Positions 53,250 through 60,987 of a stretch of 64,000 nucleotides of DNA are shown in pieces. Below the pieces are notes generated by a model that worked only from the letters and a program-made list of their open reading frames with translations, had not been told where the DNA came from and ran no database searches. The stretch's first letter is position 1, and the number at the start of each line of letters is the position of its first letter. Made by a program: the position numbers and the translations under genes. Location of the stretch: contig JBMFVE010000004.1 of NCBI GenBank assembly GCA_049966155.1, positions 154,185 through 218,184 of the forward strand. Direction: 5' to 3'. Source of the stretch: JBMFVE01 sp049966155. Its GTDB lineage: Bacteria > Bacteroidota > Ignavibacteria > Kryptoniales > JAKASW01.

Positions 53250-53407
53250 GGGGAGCAGCTTCTTTTTTTTAGTGGTGATCTTCCTCTAAGTGGAATGCTG
53301 TCTCCATTCTTTGTGGTAAAATGCCTTGTCAGCTGAAATTTACACTTGTGACGGATAGATTTTCCACCTTAAACTTCGGCACAAGCATTGCACATTTGTT
53401 GCTGAAG

Positions 53408-53452
53408 CCGCTCTCCTGGTTTTCCGGCAGTATCCATGGAAGGGAAGAGCGG
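53408..53452 (+). other. Possible hairpin in the leader of the ferredoxin gene
   Basis: CCGCTCT and AGAGCGG arms 45 bases end to end, with further partial pairing (TTTTCC/GGAAG) inside. It is in the 5' region of the ferredoxin/NfnAB genes. No known riboswitch match is seen. Confidence 0.3.
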
Positions 53453-53494
53453 GAAGGACTCTTAAAGTTTTAGAATTTGAAGGTTGATAGAGCG

Positions 53495-53740
53495 ATGATG
53501 AGTGCGTCAGGTAACGAAGATGGAGCAAGCTCAACGCCAATGAAATTCGTTATCACAGACGATTGTAACGGTTGTGGAGTCTGTAAAAGTATGGCTCCAG
53601 ACTATTTTGATTGTGTAGAATATGCCCATTATTATATTATCGGTCGTCAGCCAATAACTGAATCTGAAATAGAGCTTTTCAGGGATGTTGCTGATTACTG
53701 CACTGTAAATGCCATTCGTGAAGTTAATACAAAAATGTAA
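53495..53740 (+). CDS. Ferredoxin, single [4Fe-4S] type
   Basis: About 82 residues from the ATG at 53495 (or the next Met one codon later). The cysteine spacing is CNGCGVCKSMAPDYFDC plus a later DYCTVNAI, that is CX2CX2C and a distant C. The protein resembles single-cluster ferredoxins. It lies 20 bases upstream of the NfnA-like gene, so it is a plausible electron carrier of the bifurcating enzyme. Confidence 0.85.
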   Translation: MMSASGNEDGASSTPMKFVITDDCNGCGVCKSMAPDYFDCVEYAHYYIIGRQPITESEIELFRDVADYCTVNAIREVNTKM

Positions 53741-53760
53741 AACCATAAAAGGATTGGATA

Positions 53761-54633
53761 ATGTTTGAAATCGTGGAAAAAGAGGTTCTTGCTCGGGGAA
53801 TCACCAAATTTGTTATCAAAGCTCCATTTGTAGCCAGGAAAAGAAAAGCCGGTAATTTTGTTATCATAAGGGTCAATGAGCATGGAGAGCGAATTCCCCT
53901 TACGATAGTCGACTCCAATGTGTCAGCGGGGACAATAACAATTATCGTGCAAACCATTGGTAAAACAACTAAGTTACTGAGCATGCAGAATGCTGGCGAT
54001 TATCTGCTGGATGTGGCCGGGCCTCTGGGCAACCCAACCCCTGTGCATAATTATGGTCATGTTGTTTGCATTGGAGGTGGAGTCGGTACAGCTGAAGTTT
54101 ATCCAATCGCCCGTGCTCTTAAAGATGCCGGGAATCGTGTTGTAACCATAGTTGGTGCAAAATCAAAGGATCTAGTAATACTTGAGAATGAACTTAGAGA
54201 TTTTTGTGATGAAGTAATCGTAACTACAGATGATGGGACCTACGGGATGAAAGGTTTGGTTACGGATGCACTTAATGAATATTTGAAAAGGGCGGAAAAA
54301 GTTGGCGCAGTTTATGCAATTGGCCCAATAATTATGATGAAGGCGGTGTCTGATTTTACAAAACCCCTATCAATAAAAACATTTGTCAGCTTAAATCCAA
54401 TAATGATGGATGGAACGGGAATGTGTGGGGCCTGCAGGGTCACTGTTGGTGGAAGCACGAAGTTTGCCTGTGTTGATGGGCCCGAGTTTGAAGGGCATGA
54501 AGTCGACTTTGACGAATTGATTGCTCGGAATAGAACTTACCTTCAGCAGGAAAAGTTGTCATTGGAACTGTTTGAAGCTGAATTAAAAAAACACGAGAAA
54601 CAAAATACTGAGAAGGAAATGGCCAATGCCTAA
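53761..54633 (+). CDS. NfnA/SudB-like FAD/NAD-binding subunit
   Basis: A 290-residue flavoprotein of the sulfide dehydrogenase/ferredoxin-NADP reductase alpha type. The FAD motif RIPLTIVD and the NAD motif VCIGGGVGTAEVYPIARAL are clear. The C-terminal MDGTGMCGACRVTVGG carries the [2Fe-2S] cluster cysteines, as in NfnA. With its partner it would form NADH-dependent reduced ferredoxin:NADP oxidoreductase. It overlaps the next gene by 8 bases. Confidence 0.88.
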   Translation: MFEIVEKEVLARGITKFVIKAPFVARKRKAGNFVIIRVNEHGERIPLTIVDSNVSAGTITIIVQTIGKTTKLLSMQNAGDYLLDVAGPLGNPTPVHNYGHVVCIGGGVGTAEVYPIARALKDAGNRVVTIVGAKSKDLVILENELRDFCDEVIVTTDDGTYGMKGLVTDALNEYLKRAEKVGAVYAIGPIIMMKAVSDFTKPLSIKTFVSLNPIMMDGTGMCGACRVTVGGSTKFACVDGPEFEGHEVDFDELIARNRTYLQQEKLSLELFEAELKKHEKQNTEKEMANA

Positions 54634-56074
54634 TACATTGAGACCATCGGAGAGGCTGAAGATACCAAGACAAAAGCCAATAGAACAACCTCCTGATGTG
54701 CGGAGTAACAACTTTGAAGAAGTCTCCATGGGATTTGATGAATCTCTTGCGTCACAGGAGGCCTTGAGGTGCATTGATTGTAAGGAGCCATTATGTATTG
54801 ATGGATGTCCTGTAAAGATCGATATACCCGGTTTCATAAAATTGATTATTGATAAAGATTACATTGGTGCTGCTCAGAAGATAAAGGAAGCAAATTATCT
54901 CCCTGCTATCACGGGCAGAGTATGCCCACAGGAAAACCAATGTGAAGCAGTTTGTCCGGTTGGTAAGAAACACCTGCCTGTTGCAATTGGGAAGCTTGAA
55001 CGATTTGTGGCTGATTACGAACGATTGCATAATGGGTTTGCCCCTGTTGAAATAAAAGAAAGGCGCAGCCAGAAGGTTGCAGTGGTCGGCTCCGGCCCCT
55101 CTGGCTTGACATGCGCTGCAGAGCTTGCTAAGAAGGGGTATAGCGTAACTATCTTTGAAGCACTTCATGCTGCAGGTGGAGTTCTTCGTTACGGAATCCC
55201 GGAGTTCAGGCTACCTAAGTCGATACTTGATCAGGAAATTGAGAACGTTAAAAAACTCGGCGTGGAGATTGTTACTAATTTCGTAATAGGACGAACTGCC
55301 ACGGTAGATGAACTTATGGATGAGTTTGGTTTCGAGGCAGTTTTCCTTGGGACGGGCGCCGGTACCCCAAGTTTCCTGAACATTCCCGGGGAAAATTTGC
55401 CTGGAGTTTACTCAGCAAGTGAATTCCTGACACGGGTTAACTTTATGAAAGGCTATCGTTTCCCTGAATACGATACACCCGTGAAGCTTGGAAAACGGGT
55501 TGCGGTCATTGGTGGTGGTGATACAGCAATGGATGCGGTAAGGACAGCTATCAGGCTTGGGCCGGAAAAGGCTTATTTAATTTACCGCAGAAGCAAAGAT
55601 GAAATGCCTGCCAGAGAAGAAGAAGTTCACCATGCAGAGGAAGAAGGCGTTGAGTTCCATCTTCTTACGAATCCAGTAAGAATTATTGCCGATGACAGGA
55701 ATAATGTGAAGGCGATTGAGTGCATAAAGATGGAACTTGGTGAGCCGGACTCTGACGGCCGGCGTAAACCAATTCCGGTTCCTGGTTCAAATTTTGTCCT
55801 TGACGTAGACAATGTTATCATTGCAATCGGGCAAAAGCCAAACCCTATATTACAGGCCACCACACCCGGTTTAGAGATGTCGAGATGGGGCACTGTAATA
55901 GTTGACGAAAAGACAGGTGCGACAAGCCGTGAAGGTGTCTTCGCCGGCGGCGATTTGTCTCGAGGTGGAGCAACAGTAATTCTGGCTATGGAAGATGGGA
56001 AAAGAGCAGCTGCAGCAATTCACGATTACCTCCTTAAGAAAGCGGAGGTCAAATCTGTAAAGGCAATTGTCTGA
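54626..56074 (+). CDS. NfnB/GltD-like NADPH-dependent oxidoreductase subunit
   Basis: A 482-residue protein with N-terminal ferredoxin-type clusters (CIDCKEPLCIDGCPVKIDIPGF and CPQENQCEAVCPVG), then FAD-binding VVGSGPSGLTCAAELAKKG and NADPH-binding AVIGGGDTAMDAVRTAIRLG. This is the layout of NfnB and of the GltD small subunit. Paired with the NfnA-like protein and no GltB glutamate synthase nearby, it is most likely NfnB, moving electrons between ferredoxin, NADH and NADP. A glutamate synthase partner elsewhere cannot be excluded. Confidence 0.88.
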   Translation: MPNTLRPSERLKIPRQKPIEQPPDVRSNNFEEVSMGFDESLASQEALRCIDCKEPLCIDGCPVKIDIPGFIKLIIDKDYIGAAQKIKEANYLPAITGRVCPQENQCEAVCPVGKKHLPVAIGKLERFVADYERLHNGFAPVEIKERRSQKVAVVGSGPSGLTCAAELAKKGYSVTIFEALHAAGGVLRYGIPEFRLPKSILDQEIENVKKLGVEIVTNFVIGRTATVDELMDEFGFEAVFLGTGAGTPSFLNIPGENLPGVYSASEFLTRVNFMKGYRFPEYDTPVKLGKRVAVIGGGDTAMDAVRTAIRLGPEKAYLIYRRSKDEMPAREEEVHHAEEEGVEFHLLTNPVRIIADDRNNVKAIECIKMELGEPDSDGRRKPIPVPGSNFVLDVDNVIIAIGQKPNPILQATTPGLEMSRWGTVIVDEKTGATSREGVFAGGDLSRGGATVILAMEDGKRAAAAIHDYLLKKAEVKSVKAIV

Positions 56075-56169
56075 AGCAGATTAGTCGTCAATTATGTAAC
56101 ATTATATGAATATTATTTGTAACATTTAAAATTCATAGTGGCGACGGGATGCAATAGGAATGGAAAGCT

Positions 56170-57288
56170 ATGAATATCGGCATACCTAACGAGAGTGCAA
56201 AATCAGAAACAAGGGTTGCATTAACGCCAGCGTCGGTTGCAACCCTTGTTCGTGAAGGGCATCGGGTTTTTGTCGAATCAGGCGCAGGTATGCAGAGCAG
56301 GTTTAGTGACGAATTATATTTAAACTCGGGTGCGCATGTTGTTTACTCGAAGGATGAAGTATTTCGAAGAGCAGAGCTAATATGTGGTGTCGCCCCTCTC
56401 ACCATTGATGAGCTTTCAATTCTGGAGGAAGGACAGACCACATTTACTTTTATTAATTTACCTGTTGCAAGGCCTCAGTTTATAGACAAAATAGTCGAAT
56501 CCAGAGTTAATTCAATTGGATATGAACTGATTGAAGATGCCGACGGTGAGAGGCCGGTCCTACATGCAATGAGCGAGATTGCCGGGCAATTATCTGTTTT
56601 CATTGCAGCAAGATATCTTGAGACAGGCGGCAGTGGACGTGGTATTATACTTGGCGGCACAGCAGGTATAGCTCCAGCTGCTGTTGTAGTTATAGGAGCT
56701 GGGGTTGTAGGAACAGAAGCTGCACGTACTGCAGCAAATCTTGGCGCGCAGGTTATTGTTCTGGACCGCGACCTTGAACGCCTCCGAAATATTGACCGTC
56801 TTCTTAATAAACGCGTGTCGACTGCGCTTGCAACTGATGTCAATATAGCAAAAAGTGTCGTATACGCAGATGTGGTGATTGGGGCAGTCCTTTTGAAGGG
56901 TGAAAAAACTCCTCACGTTGTCACGGAAGAAATGGTAAAGCGGATGAAACCGGGTGCTGTTATCATCGATGTATCTATTGATCAGGGTGGTTGCTTTGAG
57001 ACCAGCAGGCCGACCACACTTGCCGATCCCATATTTGTTGTTCATGATGTCATTCATTACTGTGTGCCAAATATTACGGCATCGGTTGCCAGGACAGCAG
57101 GTTATGCGTTATCCAATACCGTACTCCCTTATGTCTCTGAAATTGCCGAAAAAGGGATAATTACTGCACTGAAGGAGAATAAGAGTTTGTCTCGCGGCGT
57201 CTGTGCCTATAATGGCAGCTGCACGCAGGAGATTGTTACAAAGATTTTTGGAAGAGAGTATATACCTATTGAGAGTCTGCTGGAATGA
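56170..57288 (+). CDS. ald: Alanine dehydrogenase
   Basis: Interconverts pyruvate plus ammonia and L-alanine with NAD. The 372-residue protein begins MNIGIPNESAKSETRVALTPASVATLVREGHRVFVESGAG and has the NAD site VVIGAGVVGTEAARTAANLGAQVIVLDRD and the catalytic-domain PGAVIIDVSIDQGGCFETSRPTT. This is the Ald family. It overlaps the CoA-transferase start by 4 bases, so the two form a small operon. Confidence 0.93.
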   Translation: MNIGIPNESAKSETRVALTPASVATLVREGHRVFVESGAGMQSRFSDELYLNSGAHVVYSKDEVFRRAELICGVAPLTIDELSILEEGQTTFTFINLPVARPQFIDKIVESRVNSIGYELIEDADGERPVLHAMSEIAGQLSVFIAARYLETGGSGRGIILGGTAGIAPAAVVVIGAGVVGTEAARTAANLGAQVIVLDRDLERLRNIDRLLNKRVSTALATDVNIAKSVVYADVVIGAVLLKGEKTPHVVTEEMVKRMKPGAVIIDVSIDQGGCFETSRPTTLADPIFVVHDVIHYCVPNITASVARTAGYALSNTVLPYVSEIAEKGIITALKENKSLSRGVCAYNGSCTQEIVTKIFGREYIPIESLLE

Positions 57289-58601
57289 TGGCCTGGATTG
57301 ATTCATATCGTTCCAAGGTTACAACAGCGGAGCAAGCCGTAAGTGTGATGAAGTCGGGTGATACTATATATATACATCCCGGATGTGCCGTTCCTGAACT
57401 CCTTGTGGATGCCATGGTGGCGCAGGGTGAAGATTTGCGAGATATTGAAGTTGTTCATCTTCTCGCGCTTGGTAAGGCAGAATACGCCAGAAGGGAAATG
57501 GAGGGCCATTTCAGGCATAGAGCACTTTTTATAGGAAAAAACGTTCGTGAAGCTGTTAACGAAGGACGCGCAGATTTTGTACCGATTTTCCTTTCTGAAA
57601 TTCCAGCTTTGTTCTATTCCGGACAGCTGAAGGTGGATGTTGCCCTTATTCACGTCTCCCCACCGGACGAACATGGTTTTTGTAGTTTTGGGGTTGGTGT
57701 GGAGACTACGAAGGCTGCAACGGAAGTTGCACACACAGTAATTGCACAGGTAAATCCCAATATGCCGCGTGCTCTCGGGGATAGCTTTATTCATATCAGT
57801 AAAATTCACCGGGTAGTGGAAACTGATGTTCCGATTATGGAATTGCCTCAGGTTGAACCGGACGCTTCTGCGGAAGAAATGGAAGTTTACAGGCGAATAG
57901 GGGAAAATATTGCAGGGTTGATAGAAAATGGTTCAACGCTTCAACTTGGAATAGGGAAAATCCCTGATGCAGTATTGATGTCGCTTGGAGATAAGAAGGA
58001 TCTCGGGGTCCATACTGAAATGTTTTCAGATGGGGTGATTAAACTGGTCGAAAGTGGTGTGATTACGAATGAAAAGAAAAGCTTACATCAGGGGAAAATG
58101 GTGGCGAGTTTTGTTCTGGGATCGAGACGTCTTTTCGATTTTATAGATAACAACCCACTTGCAGAATTTCACCCGACTCAATATGTCAACGACCCTTTCA
58201 TAATAGCACGCAACAAGAAGATGGTGGCCATTAACTCTGCGCTTCAGGTTGACCTGACAGGTCAGGTCTGTGCGGACTCAATAGGGTACTCTTTTTACAG
58301 TGGATTTGGTGGACAGGTTGACTTTATCCGGGGTGCAGCAAGGTCTGAAGGGGGTAAACCGATCGTTGCTCTTCCTTCCACGGCAAAGGATGGAACAGTG
58401 TCGAGGATAGTAACTCACCTATCCGAAGGGGCAGGCGTGACAACTTCTCGCGGCGATGTCCATTATGTAGTTACTGAATTTGGTGTCGCATATCTGCATG
58501 GAAAATCAATACGGGAACGTGTCACCTCTCTTATTCAGATTTCCCATCCCAGATTTCGTGATGAGTTAACTTTTTTTGCAAAGAAAAAAAGGTGGATATG
58601 A
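57285..58601 (+). CDS. Acetyl-CoA hydrolase/transferase family protein
   Basis: A 438-residue member of the class I CoA-transferase family related to 4-hydroxybutyrate CoA-transferase and succinyl-CoA:acetate transferase. Landmarks are IHVSPPDEHGFCSFGVGVETTKAA, LQLGIGKIPDAVLM, HTEMFSDGVIKLVESG, and FYSGFGGQVDFIRGAARSEGGKPIVALPSTA. It moves CoA between acyl groups such as acetate and succinate or butyrate; exact substrates are unknown. The first ATG overlaps the ald stop; a second ATG follows at once. Confidence 0.9.
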   Translation: MMAWIDSYRSKVTTAEQAVSVMKSGDTIYIHPGCAVPELLVDAMVAQGEDLRDIEVVHLLALGKAEYARREMEGHFRHRALFIGKNVREAVNEGRADFVPIFLSEIPALFYSGQLKVDVALIHVSPPDEHGFCSFGVGVETTKAATEVAHTVIAQVNPNMPRALGDSFIHISKIHRVVETDVPIMELPQVEPDASAEEMEVYRRIGENIAGLIENGSTLQLGIGKIPDAVLMSLGDKKDLGVHTEMFSDGVIKLVESGVITNEKKSLHQGKMVASFVLGSRRLFDFIDNNPLAEFHPTQYVNDPFIIARNKKMVAINSALQVDLTGQVCADSIGYSFYSGFGGQVDFIRGAARSEGGKPIVALPSTAKDGTVSRIVTHLSEGAGVTTSRGDVHYVVTEFGVAYLHGKSIRERVTSLIQISHPRFRDELTFFAKKKRWI

Positions 58602-58671
58602 AGATGACAGGGCAAATAAAGTGGTCAAAATTTCCACCAGAGTTCGTTTTGAAAAAATTTTTGGCAAATAC

Positions 58672-58689
58672 CTACACTTTTCGGTGTAG
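58672..58689. promoter_or_regulatory. Palindromic operator candidate of MerR-type regulator 1
   Basis: CTACACTTTTCGGTGTAG, a perfect 6-bp arm palindrome (CTACAC-N6-GTGTAG), lies 24 bases upstream of the first MerR gene. It sits between a TTGGCA (58661) and a TAGATT (58687) separated by 20 bases, the long spacing usual for MerR-activated promoters. The same motif precedes the second MerR gene. Confidence 0.65.
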
Positions 58690-58712
58690 ATTTTTGCCAG
58701 GGGAGGTTTGTC

Positions 58713-59144
58713 ATGACAGCTGGTAAGCTTTTAAAGATTGGTGATGTGGCCAGACATCTTGGTGTCGCCGTATCGACAATCCGGAAGTATGAGGAAGCAG
58801 GGCTGGTCCTTCCCGTTAGAACGGCCGGTAAACACAGATTGTTTTCCATGGATGACCTTTACTGGCTGGGCTGCGTCCGTGAAATGATAAATGATAAAAG
58901 TATGACTATTGAAGCCATAAAAAGAGTGCTGGCAGTGATTCCTTGCTGGCAATTAAGAAAGTGTCCTGAATCAGAAAGGCTGACCTGTCCAGCGTATATT
59001 GACGACTCTAAACCATGCTGGATGATCGAGGACACAAAATTTGATTGCAGGTATAATGATTGTCGTACCTGTATTGTATATAAAAGCGTAACTCACTGTG
59101 ACAACATAAAACTTCTCTTAAACCAAATCTCATATTCCAGATGA
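58713..59144 (+). CDS. MerR-type regulator with cysteine-rich tail (copy 1)
   Basis: A 143-residue regulator. The N-terminal helix-turn-helix (LLKIGDVARHLGVAVSTIRKYEEAGLVLPVRTAGKHRLFS) is MerR-type. The C-terminal tail is cysteine-rich: PCW, then LTCPAY, KPCW, FDC, NDCRTCIVY and HCD, which fits a metal or iron-sulfur sensor. The tail resembles the two-CW arrangement found in some bacterial sensors. A palindrome 24 bases upstream is its likely operator. A respiratory cytochrome module (cytochrome c, cytochrome b and octaheme cytochrome) follows on the same strand from the next base, suggesting that it controls those genes. Confidence 0.85.
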   Translation: MTAGKLLKIGDVARHLGVAVSTIRKYEEAGLVLPVRTAGKHRLFSMDDLYWLGCVREMINDKSMTIEAIKRVLAVIPCWQLRKCPESERLTCPAYIDDSKPCWMIEDTKFDCRYNDCRTCIVYKSVTHCDNIKLLLNQISYSR

Positions 59145-59145
59145 T

Positions 59146-60159
59146 ATGACTATGAAACCTTTATTATTACTTTTATTTGCATTAGTCTCTTTATCACAGA
59201 TGCTGAATGCACAGGTGTCCTCTCAGGTGGAGTTTTTTCCACAGACTGAAAACAATACAGGTAGGTGCCTTACATGCCATGGCATGAGAGGCTTTGCCTA
59301 CAAAGATTCCCTTCAAAAAGTTGTTAACCTTTATGTCGATTCTACACAATTTTTTAATTCAGCGCACTCGAAGCTGAGATGTCAGGATTGTCATCAAGAC
59401 ATAACGCAGTATCCTCATGTGTCCGCCGTTGGTGCAAAACTTTCCTGTGATGCAGAGTGTCACGCAGCTAAGGAAGGAAGAACTTATACGCATAAGGAAG
59501 TGTATTCGACATTCCTTCATAGTGTTCACGGCAAAAGTCTCACGGGGGAAGATGCAGACGCTCCAACATGTCTCTATTGTCACCAGGGAAGTGCCCACAA
59601 TGTGTTACCGGTAAAGAAAGTAATGACAGCTGATGAAAAAATGTCGTTGTGTGCAACGTGTCATAATGACAGGGAGCTAATGATAAAACATCATGTTAAC
59701 CCGGATGCGGTCAGCTCCTATAAGCAGAGTTTTCACTGGAAAGCCGTAGAGTATGGCTTTGACAGAGCTGCGGTTTGTGAGGATTGTCACACAAGCCATG
59801 ATGTCCTGCCGCCAGGAAATCCCAGATCGACCGTTTACATAAAAAATCTTCCACAGACCTGTGGTAAAAGCGGATGTCATCCTGGCGCAAAAATGAATTT
59901 TGCAAGTTCCGGTGCAAATCATTTGAGCTGGACTGTCGGGAAATATAAAGGGCTCACGTATGAGTTGTGGTTTTATTATGTGGTCATTGGAGGAACTGTA
60001 TCGGCATTACTTATTGGAGTTATACTGGATGTTCAGCGCAGGATCGGCTTCCCCAAAATTGCACACAATTTGGGTGTGGAGATCAGCAAATCAATGAATG
60101 GTTTAGCAAAACTCGGAGTAAAAGCATGGAAACTCGTAATTTACATACTGATAAAGTAG
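59146..60159 (+). CDS. Membrane-anchored heptaheme cytochrome c
   Basis: A 337-residue exported cytochrome with a signal peptide (about 1-22) and a C-terminal membrane helix at about 274-294. Heme motifs: CLTCH (41), CQDCH (79), CDAECH (101, CX3CH), CLYCH (142), CATCH (169), CEDCH (211) and CGKSGCH (239, CX4CH). The last two non-standard spacings mean the count of five standard plus two unusual sites is provisional. It begins immediately after MerR copy 1 and overlaps the cytochrome b gene by 34 bases. It is likely an electron carrier of the module. Confidence 0.85.
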   Translation: MTMKPLLLLLFALVSLSQMLNAQVSSQVEFFPQTENNTGRCLTCHGMRGFAYKDSLQKVVNLYVDSTQFFNSAHSKLRCQDCHQDITQYPHVSAVGAKLSCDAECHAAKEGRTYTHKEVYSTFLHSVHGKSLTGEDADAPTCLYCHQGSAHNVLPVKKVMTADEKMSLCATCHNDRELMIKHHVNPDAVSSYKQSFHWKAVEYGFDRAAVCEDCHTSHDVLPPGNPRSTVYIKNLPQTCGKSGCHPGAKMNFASSGANHLSWTVGKYKGLTYELWFYYVVIGGTVSALLIGVILDVQRRIGFPKIAHNLGVEISKSMNGLAKLGVKAWKLVIYILIK

Positions 60160-60917
60160 AATTTGTGAGATTTTCTTTAAATCAAAGGGTACAACATTTT
60201 CTTCTGGTGTTGAGCTTCACGCTTCTGGCATTTACGGGTATACCTTTGAAATTCCCGGGCACGACATGGGTACTGCTGGGATTTAACATCGGCGTGGCGA
60301 GAATTATTCACAGAATTTCTGCTGTTATTCTAATAAGTGTGAGTGTTTATCATATATTTTACCTTTTTGGACTTCTTATTAAAAACAAGTTCAGGGTCAG
60401 GGAAACCTTCACAATGCTCCCTTCAATGAAAGATCTGCACGATTTTTTAGAAACTACAAGAAACTACTTTGGTCTCAGGTCAGACCTTCCCATGTATGAC
60501 CGGTATTCATTTCGGGAAAAATTTGAGTATTGGGCGCTGGCATGGGGAACTGTTGTAATGATCGTTTCAGGTTTGACATTATGGTTTAATGTTGCAATAG
60601 GAAACATTATGCCGGACTGGTGGATTGTAGCAGCTTACATTGCCCATAGCTGGGAAGCATGGCTGGCGATTCTTGCTATTATAATATGGCATATGTATAA
60701 TGCGCACTTTGCCCCCGGAAAATTTCCGATGAGCAATGTCTGGTTGACAGGGAAAATTTCTGAGGAGGAGATGATTATAGAGCATCCACTGGAGTACGAG
60801 CGTATCACAGGCAGAAAGGTTGACCCACAGTTCAGGTTGGAATTGCTGAAGGGTCAAAAATGGATTCGTCGAAAAGAAGGTAACCATCCTGTAACTGAGG
60901 AATCTATTGAGGCATAA
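60126..60917 (+). CDS. Cytochrome b561/formate dehydrogenase gamma-like membrane subunit
   Basis: About 263 residues from the ATG at 60126, with GGAG eight bases before it. Four hydrophobic helices carry histidines for two b-type hemes: VQHFLLVLSF, IIHRISAVILISVSVYHIFYL, YIAHSWEAW and IIIWHMYNAHF. The architecture is that of the b-type quinol-reactive subunit of formate dehydrogenase-like complexes. Its start overlaps the previous gene by 34 bases. I infer it exchanges electrons between menaquinol and the adjacent cytochromes. Confidence 0.8.
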   Translation: METRNLHTDKVEFVRFSLNQRVQHFLLVLSFTLLAFTGIPLKFPGTTWVLLGFNIGVARIIHRISAVILISVSVYHIFYLFGLLIKNKFRVRETFTMLPSMKDLHDFLETTRNYFGLRSDLPMYDRYSFREKFEYWALAWGTVVMIVSGLTLWFNVAIGNIMPDWWIVAAYIAHSWEAWLAILAIIIWHMYNAHFAPGKFPMSNVWLTGKISEEEMIIEHPLEYERITGRKVDPQFRLELLKGQKWIRRKEGNHPVTEESIEA

Positions 60918-60987
60918 AGATTTTTAAGTACAAAATTCACAATAAAATGAGAAAAGAACGAATAAGAACAGCAACTGGAGAAGAAAA

